A DNA stretch of 23,861 bases from CAZCBJ01 sp964496705. GTDB taxonomy: Bacteria; Chloroflexota; Anaerolineae; Anaerolineales; Anaerolineaceae. The notes under the pieces were generated by a model. That model searched no databases and had not been told where the DNA came from. It saw only the letters and a program-made list of their open reading frames with translations. The stretch spans positions 1 to 23,861 of the forward strand of contig CAZCBJ010000040.1 of the NCBI GenBank assembly GCA_964496705.1, written 5' to 3'. Position 1 is the stretch's first letter; the number at the start of each line of letters is the position of its first letter. Position numbers and translations under genes: made by a program. This document shows positions 15,218 through 21,479 of this stretch, piece after piece.

Positions 15218-16451
15218 TCACAATGTGAATATGCTGATACTTTCGATATGAAATGTATGGGGAAACATATCGAACAAAGCCACACTGGCCAAGCGATACC
15301 CAGCCTGCAGTAACTTCTCAGCATCTCTGGCGAGTGTGGATGGATTGCAGGACACATACACCACCCGCTGAGGTTGCAGGTTGATCAAAGCTTCAAGTGC
15401 TCTTGACGCCATGCCCGCTCTTGGGGGATCGACGACCGCCAGATCAATCCTGCCCGGCTTTAATCCTGGCANNNNNNNNNNNNNNTTGCTCTGTTGTACC
15501 GACATACAACTCAACATTCTCAACCTCAGCCAGGTTTTCCACAAAATCATCACAAGCTGACGAAGATACCTCTACTGCGATGGTCCGTTTCGCGGATTTT
15601 CCCAGAAATTTGGTGAAAAGACCTACCCCGCAATACAAATCCATCCATATCATGCCGGGATCGATCGAGAGCTGTCCGACTAGATAACGAATCATTGCCT
15701 CAACCTGTGAGGTATTAACTTGGAAAAAAGATCCGGCTGATACTTTGAATATTTCTCCGTTCACTTCCATAACCAGATGGTCATCCCCTGCCAGAATGAT
15801 TGGTACCCCCTGGTTCATCAAAACCGCGGAGATTCGATCCTCTATCGTAAATTCAAGGATTTCATCGCAACCGTCCAGTACCACCAGCACTTCATTCCGC
15901 GTGTCTGCCCTTATCTCTATTCTTCCCATATGAAGGTCTCGCGGCAAGTCTATTTTCCGCCATACATCTTTTATAGCAGGATGAATGATATGACATTCAT
16001 CAATTTCAATAACCTTGTGCGAACTGGCCGCTTGAAAGCCTAACCGCCCGGATGGACCCAAGTGAAATTGAGCCATATTGCGGTATCCCCAAATTGCATC
16101 TGACCACTTCACTTCCTGTATAGGAACGTCTGCAAATGCAGCAATCCGTTGAAGCGCCTCGTTAAATACTTTAATTTTTATTTTGGCTTGATAGTCGTAG
16201 GACATATGCTGAAAATGACACCCGCCGCACACTCCAAAATGTGCGCAGCGCGGTTGGATACGATCCGGGGATGGGTTTAGCACCTCAACCAGGTCGGATT
16301 GAGCGAAACTGCTTTTTTGTCCTCGTAGACGAACGCGCACCCTTTCCCCCGGAAGCACATAGGGGACAAAAACAATCTTCCCATCCGGCAATTTTCCCAG
16401 CCCCTGGCCTCCCTGAACCAGAGTGCCTACTTCGACAATATACTCGTCCAT
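15218..16451 (-). CDS. 23S rRNA (uracil-5-)-methyltransferase, RlmD/RumA-like, interrupted by an assembly gap
   Basis: An RNA m5U methyltransferase of the TrmA/RlmC/RlmD family. A TRAM domain (about 1-60) leads into iron-sulfur cysteines CAHFGVCGGC (C69, C75, C78) plus C153 in DECHIIHP. The SAM site is DLYCGVGLF, and the C-terminal part has VVDPPRAGM and the nucleophile Cys in VSCNPSTLARD. The two halves lie in different frames on either side of 14 N (15472-15485). The mismatch means the true gap is not 14 bases: its length must be 16, or 16 plus or minus a multiple of 3. A real frameshift is less likely because both sides match the family well. The ATG at 16451 has no Shine-Dalgarno; TATAAT lies four bases before it. 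Confidence 0.85.
15472..15485. other. Assembly gap (14 N)
   Basis: A run of 14 undetermined bases lies inside the rRNA methyltransferase gene, between VELYVGTTEQ and the region leading to VVDPPRAG. In the family only a handful of residues separate these, so little is missing, but the frame change shows the stated length is wrong. Confidence 0.97.
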
Positions 16452-16495
16452 TTTTATTATATTTGGCGACTAATCATTTTTCCAGTATTCGGCGG

Positions 16496-18487
16496 TCAGG
16501 AATCTAGTAGTCGAAGGAAATGACCGACAACCTGTGGATCAAATTGTTTCCCGGTATGATCTTGAATATACTCTCGCACCAATGCCTCACCCCAGGCTTT
16601 TCGATAAGGTCGATCAGAATTGAGGGCATCCCAGACATCAATGATCGCGAATATTCTTGCCGACAATGGTATTTGCTCGGCCACCAACCCACGAGGATAA
16701 CCTTGCCCATTCCAATGTTCATGGTGGCAGTAAGGGATTTCCAGTGCCTGGCGCAAATATGGAATTGGCGCCAACATTTCATAGGCATAATTGGGGTGTT
16801 GGCGCATGATTTTCCATTCGACTTCTGCCAGCGGGCCTGTCTTGAGTAGAATTTGATCCGGGATACCCATTTTTCCAATGTCATGCAACAAAGCGCCACG
16901 TCTGATATGCACCAAATCTTCTTCGCCTATTCCCATCATTTGCGACAGCCTCAAGGTCATGTCAACAACACGTTGAGTATGTCCCTCTGTTTCACGGTCG
17001 CGAAGATCCAATGCGCGCGACCATCCTTCAATGGTCGCGTCATACGCTATGCGAAGCTCTTGATTGGATCTCTGAAGGTTATCAAATAATTCTGAGTTAT
17101 CCATCGCCAGCGCAGCCTGGCTTCCGAGTGCCTCCAGAAAATCCAGCCATTCGCCATCTGGGCGAAAAATGCGATGGTGAAAAAGTTCCAGAACCCCTTT
17201 GACCTGTCCTTTGGCCACCAACGGAACCGCGTGATAGGCTTGAAAACTTTGTCCAGCGGTAGTGAAATGCTCCGGCAGAGGTTGTTGAACCAAAGACAAA
17301 TCCGGATAACTGACCATACGCCTGCGAATGACAGCTTCCCAGGGAAAGTTACGGTTCTGATTGACCGAAAGAATAAGATTGGGAGGAATTTGGTAGCCTT
17401 TTGTCGTGAAAATGCTCAATTTCTGAGTGTATGGATCTAATCTTAAGATGTTTGCAGCATCAACTCCCAAATGATTGACCGCCTGATTGAGCAGTATATC
17501 CAAAGAAAGCTGCAATTCAAACGTTGAGGTGATGGCCAGATCTATCGCTCGCAGCGCAGCCATTCGCTGCAAGCTGCGTTGGGTATGATTATGCAACCTG
17601 AGCCTATGGATGGAGGTACCGACGATTTCTGAAACCGTATTCAATAGATGTGCCTCTGTCGCAGAAATTTTTCGCGGCAATTCCACCGACAGTAAAATAA
17701 TTCCAATCATTTCATTCGTCATTTTTATAGGCTGACATACCCCCCCATACCCAGGGGGCATATTAGCGCGAATGTTTTGTGGTATTCTCTCATCGACAAA
17801 GAATTCATCGCTAATAAAAACAAGCTCAGCAGAGTGTATACAGCCGAAAAGGCCATCGTTCTGTTGGTTACTTGGCAAATCCATTTGAGTCAACCATCCC
17901 CGAGCTTGCTCTTGTCTCAGACTCCCATCCACAGGATGGATCAGCCAAATCCCGCCGTGCTTGATATTTAGTGTTTCCAGAACTTCATCCAACACCTTGG
18001 CCAGCATATCGTCCATCATGTCGGAGGTTCGTAAAATTGTTGATAACCGATTGACAGCTTCCAGCTCAATCACTCGAAGTCGTAATTCGTCTTCGGCATG
18101 CAGGCGCTGCACCTGGTTATCCCATTCGCGAAGCGCTCTTTCACAGATATGCGGCATATCTGCCAAAGTGGTATCAGATTTGACCACATAATCCAATACC
18201 CCGGCTTTCATAGCATCTACTGCAATCCGCTCATTACCATGACTAGTCATTAATATCACCGGCTTTGAGCAGGTCTGACCCGCCAATGTCACCAACTCCA
18301 TACCCTCGCCGTCCGGGAGCAGCCAATCTGCAATCACTAAAGTATGATCAGACTCTTCAAGAATTCTTCGGGCTTCTTCTATGGTGTGAACTACATCCAG
18401 GTGAAACTGCCGTCCACGTGAATCGAAGGCGCGCCGGACTAACTCAATATGGGCTGGTTCATCCTCCACCAATAATATTTTTTCCAC
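16496..18487 (-). CDS. REC-GAF-GAF-HD-GYP response regulator (cyclic-di-GMP phosphodiesterase-like)
   Basis: A 663-residue cytoplasmic signalling protein. An N-terminal receiver (1-125) has phosphoacceptor D54, T81 and K103. GAF domains follow at about 145-295 and 310-465, and an HD-GYP domain at about 485-660 with H503, HDIGK (535-539), HHEHWNGQGYP (588-598) and DVWDAL. The HD-GYP residues are complete, so cyclic-di-GMP hydrolysis is expected. The start is the GTG at 18487: AAGGAGGG (18492-18499) stands four bases ahead, and an overlapping ATG at 18489 is in another frame. It follows the single-domain response regulator by 27 bases and the two probably form an operon. Its cognate kinase may have been the decayed gene at 18980-19545. 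Confidence 0.93.
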   Translation of the reverse strand: MEKILLVEDEPAHIELVRRAFDSRGRQFHLDVVHTIEEARRILEESDHTLVIADWLLPDGEGMELVTLAGQTCSKPVILMTSHGNERIAVDAMKAGVLDYVVKSDTTLADMPHICERALREWDNQVQRLHAEDELRLRVIELEAVNRLSTILRTSDMMDDMLAKVLDEVLETLNIKHGGIWLIHPVDGSLRQEQARGWLTQMDLPSNQQNDGLFGCIHSAELVFISDEFFVDERIPQNIRANMPPGYGGVCQPIKMTNEMIGIILLSVELPRKISATEAHLLNTVSEIVGTSIHRLRLHNHTQRSLQRMAALRAIDLAITSTFELQLSLDILLNQAVNHLGVDAANILRLDPYTQKLSIFTTKGYQIPPNLILSVNQNRNFPWEAVIRRRMVSYPDLSLVQQPLPEHFTTAGQSFQAYHAVPLVAKGQVKGVLELFHHRIFRPDGEWLDFLEALGSQAALAMDNSELFDNLQRSNQELRIAYDATIEGWSRALDLRDRETEGHTQRVVDMTLRLSQMMGIGEEDLVHIRRGALLHDIGKMGIPDQILLKTGPLAEVEWKIMRQHPNYAYEMLAPIPYLRQALEIPYCHHEHWNGQGYPRGLVAEQIPLSARIFAIIDVWDALNSDRPYRKAWGEALVREYIQDHTGKQFDPQVVGHFLRLLDS

Positions 18488-18514
18488 ATGACCCTCCTTG
18501 ATACTGCGTGCGGA

Positions 18515-18958
18515 TTATTTTGGAGGGCAGGTATTCCAGCTCATCCAATAGAATCCGAGATCATTCATCAATTGGCGAAATTTTTCATAATCAACCGGCT
18601 TGACGATGTAGCTATTTGCGTGACGATTGTAGGCCTCACCCACATCCCTTTCTGCATCTGACGTGGTCAGGATCACGATCGGGATGGATCGAAACTCATC
18701 GGAATCTTTTAATATCTTTAAAATTTCAATACCATCCACTTTTGGTAATCGTAAATCCAGGAAAATTACATGTGGTCGTGGGCTGCTGAGCGGATTCTGA
18801 TAATTTCCCAGATGACACAAATAATCCAACGCCTGTTGACCGTCGGTTAAGTGGATTAATGTGTTAACAATCCGATGATCAGCCAATTGCCGTTTAACCA
18901 ACTCGGCATGGTCTTCATTATCCTCAACCAATAAAACGATTACAGGTTCCCCTGACAT
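18515..18958 (-). CDS. Single-domain response regulator (Rcp1-like)
   Basis: A 147-residue receiver without output domain. Visible residues are the acidic pair in LLVEDNEDH, phosphoacceptor D68 in VIFLDLRLP, the TT switch position in VILTTSD and the Lys in VKPVDY. The size and the extended alpha1-beta3 region (LCHLGNYQNP) match Rcp1-like regulators that work with PAS- or phytochrome-type kinases. The ATG at 18958 is preceded by AAGGA six bases away. It lies directly downstream of a decayed kinase of exactly this kind, so the regulator probably lost its adjacent partner and must be phosphorylated by another kinase, if at all. The next gene is the HD-GYP response regulator. Confidence 0.92.
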   Translation of the reverse strand: MSGEPVIVLLVEDNEDHAELVKRQLADHRIVNTLIHLTDGQQALDYLCHLGNYQNPLSSPRPHVIFLDLRLPKVDGIEILKILKDSDEFRSIPIVILTTSDAERDVGEAYNRHANSYIVKPVDYEKFRQLMNDLGFYWMSWNTCPPK

Positions 18959-18979
18959 ATATCTTCCTTATGGAACATC

Positions 18980-19545
18980 ACCTTCGGTGGCCAGGGACAA
19001 AAAGAAGGTCGAAACTTTGCAATACCTTCCAGTATAAACCTTATTCTACCATTATACATTTCTCCGATACGTTTCAAGAGAGCCAGACCAACCAATTCCT
19101 GTACCTTCAGTCTTTGGATCTAGCCTCTCAAATAAGCGAAACGCCGTTCGCTGTAACGTGAGTCTATCCCAATTCCATTGTCATAAAAAAAATTTATATA
19201 TCACCAATCACAAACATTGGCATGTCAGCACCTACCTTGATGCAGATTTTCTTTTGATCGATTCTTGAATCGACAAGTGAAAACGCATCTTTAACGATTA
19301 AGTTGAAGGGTATTTTTTCTGAAAGATCATATACTCAAGCGAAATTTTTTTAAGGTCGTGATCAAATCCTATCTTTCCAAATCAGCCTGTTTCCTTTCGG
19401 TGATTTCCCGAAAAGAAGCCAGAAATGCAGGTTTCGCAGCCCAACCACGCTCGACTATGCGAATTTCCCAGATGAGTAATTGGAAACTTAAATTGGCGGG
19501 TTTACCCTCACAAGAACCCGATAAATCCATTTCGTAAGGAAAACC
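18980..19545 (-). pseudogene. Decayed PAS sensor histidine kinase
   Basis: No intact ORF lies between the response regulator and tRNA-Ser, but minus-strand pieces match one kinase in the right order. At 19535-19372 is the end of a PAS/PAC domain (AFLASFREITERKQADLER), then a TAG stop. The HisKA phosphoacceptor region is missing. At 19328-19197 is the segment that leads into the ATPase (KDAFSLVDSRI, ADMPMFVIGD), then a TAA; the N-box is gone. At 19188-19130 is FFYDNGIGIDSRYSERRF, then a frameshift to ERLDPKTEGTGIG (19129-19091), and a further one-base shift to GLALLKRIGEMYNGRIRF (from 19089), ending near 18980 in FCPWPPK. At least three frame changes, two stops and two deletions are visible. 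It is transcribed toward the response regulators. Confidence 0.85.
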
Positions 19546-19568
19546 ACCTACCAGAATTGTAGGTGGTT
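19540..19568 (-). terminator. Terminator of tRNA-Ser
   Basis: On the minus strand a perfect 10-bp stem (19568-19559 with 19551-19542, seven-base loop) begins four bases after the encoded CCA of tRNA-Ser. The 3' arm ends in TT and is followed by two more T, giving a short T tract. Confidence 0.7.
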
Positions 19569-19572
19569 CTTT

Positions 19573-19662
19573 TGGCGGAGAGGGTGGGATTTGAACCCAC
19601 GTCACCTTGCGGTGAACACGCTCTCCAGGCGTGCGCGCTAGGCCAAACTACGCGACCTCTCC
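19573..19662 (-). tRNA. tRNA-Ser (anticodon GGA), CCA encoded
   Basis: The 90-base gene folds as a class II tRNA. The acceptor arm GGAGAGG (19662-19656) pairs with CCTCTCC (19583-19577), followed by discriminator G and CCA at 19575-19573. The anticodon loop CTGGAGA on the stem CACGC/GCGTG gives anticodon GGA. A long variable arm (TCACC-GCAA-GGTGA) confirms serine identity, and the T arm is GTGGG-TTCAAAT-CCCAC. Confidence 0.96.
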
Positions 19663-19701
19663 AGATTGTTGGGAGAATACCTATCCCTCATGCGAGGAAA
19701 A

Positions 19702-19710
19702 ATTATACCA
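19702..19710 (-). promoter_or_regulatory. Predicted extended -10 promoter of tRNA-Ser
   Basis: On the minus strand TGG precedes a consensus TATAAT (19707-19702), an extended -10 element about 40 bases before the tRNA 5' end. No convincing -35 is seen. Confidence 0.45.
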
Positions 19711-19813
19711 TACTGGCTCTTAATCCGATGCGCACAAAAGTCACAAATCGTTGTATGATTAGAAAACGTCTCTTTTATCGCTGCGCATTCTGGCTCAATC
19801 AGATAAGGTTATC

Positions 19814-20323
19814 ATGCTTTATTATTTTAAAACCAGGTCATCTATTTCCTTTTTCTATATGATCCTGGCAATCATCTTCACTTCATGTGCGCAACAATCC
19901 CCTGCGTCTGGCACACCGACCATGCGTCCGACGAATACTGTTGTTCCTATCCAGCCCATACCCACCTCGACACCAACCATCATCCCTTCCCTTACCCAAA
20001 CCCTCACCCCCACCTTAACACTAACATCTACTCCGGCGCCGTTGATGGATTTTTCCCAAGCAAAAGTTATCAACATCGGACTTCTACCACAATGGAAATG
20101 CTTGATCACCCTACAGCTCCCTGACGAGGTGAAGGGTCAATACTTCGCTTTGGTTAACAGAAATAAAGAATACGACTGCGAAGTTCTAAAAACAGCCAAT
20201 AACCGCTTATATTGCATCGGTCCGCTTGCCGGAGTGGATAAATTCGTGAACTTCAAACTATATCAAAAGGATTTGGATTACCCGGTATTCGAAGCAGATT
20301 TGCGCATGCCGGCGTTTCCATAA
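19814..20323 (+). CDS. Putative Thr/Pro-rich lipoprotein
   Basis: A 169-residue exported protein of unknown function. The N-terminus has positive residues (K6, R8), a hydrophobic stretch (about 10-23) and a Cys after FTS (C25), a permissive lipobox. A Thr/Pro-rich linker (about 33-75) resembles those on the PBP and the first L,D-transpeptidase. The C-terminal domain (about 78-169) is beta-rich with three Cys (WKCLI, YDCEV, YCIG) and resembles small secreted binding domains. AAGG (19805-19808) precedes the ATG at 19814; an in-frame ATG at 19859 would remove the positive residues and is less likely. The next gene begins three bases after its stop, in the same frame. Confidence 0.75.
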   Translation: MLYYFKTRSSISFFYMILAIIFTSCAQQSPASGTPTMRPTNTVVPIQPIPTSTPTIIPSLTQTLTPTLTLTSTPAPLMDFSQAKVINIGLLPQWKCLITLQLPDEVKGQYFALVNRNKEYDCEVLKTANNRLYCIGPLAGVDKFVNFKLYQKDLDYPVFEADLRMPAFP

Positions 20324-20326
20324 TTT

Positions 20327-21208
20327 ATGGTCGGCGCTGACTTTTTCGATCTCTGGTCCACCGGAAGAGCCATCCTTCTCGGGCAAGGGGCGTACACCTA
20401 TTACAACTCGGTATATCCTCCTGCGGCTGCCTTGTTATATACACTGCTGGCTTTGTTTCCATTTCCAGTGATGTATGGATTGTGGACAGGCCTAAACGTC
20501 ATTTCCATCATCAAACTTCCCAAAGATTTGGCTCCGGGCAAGACCAATTATGCCTGGTTCCTGTTCAGCCCGGTGGTTTTTACCATAGCTATCGGTCAAA
20601 TTGATCTGCTCCTCTTCTGGTTAAGCCACCCGATCCGCAAAGGAGGATGGATTGCCGTATTGGCTGCCACCTTGATCACCATCAAGCCACAGGTTGCCTT
20701 TATCGTTTTGCCCTGGTATCTGATCCAATGGTTGGTCAAAGACCGGAAAATGCTGATCCGCTGGGCGCTTTGTACTGGAATTTTTCATGCACTGCCCTTG
20801 TTATATGATGTCACCATATACCAACAATGGTTGGGGGCGTTGCAAAATCAAAACACAAAACGTTTGCTCGCCAGCACCGGCATATTCACCTTGTCCAATC
20901 TGGATGTGCCCTTTTGGATCATGGCAGTATTGGCTGGACTGGTTCTGATATACGGTCTGATGCGGGATCGGTTGACATCCATTTCCACCCAAATTCTCGG
21001 GCTTCCCTGGGGAATCTGGTATGAAAATGTCATTCTCATTGGTCTGGCACCCTGGTGGCTGATGGTGCCAATTAGCTGGATTGCCTTCCTGACTGCTTAC
21101 CTGGTCAAGAATAGTTTTCCTTTCTTACTGATCCCCCTGGCTGCCTTCTTGTGGCGAATCTTCAAGAATGGCGTGTTCCCAAAAACCACCTTGTCGAATG
21201 AAATTTAA
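20327..21208 (+). CDS. GT87-like polytopic glycosyltransferase, short form
   Basis: A 293-residue membrane protein with about eight hydrophobic helices. The opening GADFFDLWSTGRAILLGQGAY, then VYPPAAALLYTLLALFP, resembles DUF2029/GT87 polyprenyl-phosphate mannose-type transferases, where Asp in the DF motif is near the active site; a later NLDVPFW segment and Trp-rich loops fit the group. Typical members have 380-450 residues and start with a membrane helix before the DF motif. Here the ATG falls only three residues ahead of that motif, so helix 1 is absent, and the overall protein is short. No Shine-Dalgarno is seen. It follows the lipoprotein gene in the same frame, separated by TAA and one codon, so it is probably cotranslated by reinitiation. 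Function is inferred. Confidence 0.65.
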   Translation: MVGADFFDLWSTGRAILLGQGAYTYYNSVYPPAAALLYTLLALFPFPVMYGLWTGLNVISIIKLPKDLAPGKTNYAWFLFSPVVFTIAIGQIDLLLFWLSHPIRKGGWIAVLAATLITIKPQVAFIVLPWYLIQWLVKDRKMLIRWALCTGIFHALPLLYDVTIYQQWLGALQNQNTKRLLASTGIFTLSNLDVPFWIMAVLAGLVLIYGLMRDRLTSISTQILGLPWGIWYENVILIGLAPWWLMVPISWIAFLTAYLVKNSFPFLLIPLAAFLWRIFKNGVFPKTTLSNEI

Positions 21209-21219
21209 TTGTTTATAAT
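21191..21219 (+). promoter_or_regulatory. Predicted sigma-70 promoter of the tRNA-Val/metH unit
   Basis: TTGTCG (21191-21196) and a consensus TATAAT (21214-21219) are exactly 17 bases apart, the -35 lying inside the end of the preceding coding region. Transcription should start near 21226, a few bases before the tRNA 5' end. Confidence 0.6.
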
Positions 21220-21229
21220 TGGCTTTACC

Positions 21230-21303
21230 GGGCGGTTAGCTCAGTTGGTTAGAGCACTGCTTTGACATAGCAGAGGTCGTAGGTTCGAGCCCTATACCGC
21301 CCA
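21230..21303 (+). tRNA. tRNA-Val (anticodon GAC)
   Basis: The 74-base gene has acceptor GGGCGGT (21230-21236) paired with ACCGCCC (21296-21302) and discriminator A. The D arm is GCTC-AGTTGGTTA-GAGC, the anticodon arm is CTGCT-TTGACAT-AGCAG with anticodon GAC, and the T arm is GTAGG-TTCGAGC-CCTAT. CCA is not encoded (CAC follows). Only 12 bases separate it from the riboswitch. Confidence 0.96.
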
Positions 21304-21315
21304 CACAACTGGATA

Positions 21316-21465
21316 GCTCATCAAGAGAGGTGGAGGGACCGGCCCTATGAGACCTCGGCAACCACCAAGTGCAGGTGCCAAATCCGGCAGAATCCGCAGA
21401 ATTGCGGTCTGGCAGATGAGAATGGTACATTGCATGACCCTCTCTGACCAGAGAGGAATTTTTTT
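21316..21465 (+). promoter_or_regulatory. SAM-I riboswitch (S box) controlling metH
   Basis: The aptamer (about 21316-21421) carries the S-box core: CTCATC (21317-21322) pairs with GATGAG (21415-21420) as P1, then AAGAGAGGTGGAGGGACCGG, CCCTATGAGACCTCGGCAACC and GGTGCCAAATCC, all matching the SAM-I consensus. With SAM bound, P1 forms and the terminator at 21439-21465 should stop transcription. An alternative helix can pair GGCAGA (21411-21416) with TCTGACC (21443-21449, one bulge), which would break both P1 and the terminator; this pairing is inferred. SAM-I switches typically turn down methionine synthesis genes when SAM is high, which fits metH directly downstream. Confidence 0.95.
21439..21465 (+). 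terminator. Terminator of the SAM-I riboswitch expression platform
   Basis: CCTCTCT (21439-21445) pairs with AGAGAGG (21450-21456) over a four-base loop, followed by AA and seven T. This is the off-state structure of the riboswitch, 15 bases before the metH start. Confidence 0.9.
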
Positions 21466-21479
21466 ATGAGTGAGGTCGC

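Noticed and set aside
18970..19161. Plus-strand ORF of 63 codons
   Set aside because: It is antisense to the decayed kinase, whose motifs account for the sequence.
19563..19862. Plus-strand ORF of 99 codons
   Set aside because: It runs across the tRNA-Ser gene on the opposite strand and has no coding character; the tRNA explains the sequence.
21262..21290. TTGACA as a possible -35 for the riboswitch
   Set aside because: It is the tRNA anticodon loop, and no -10 lies 15-19 bases downstream (nearest is CTATAC, about 24 away).
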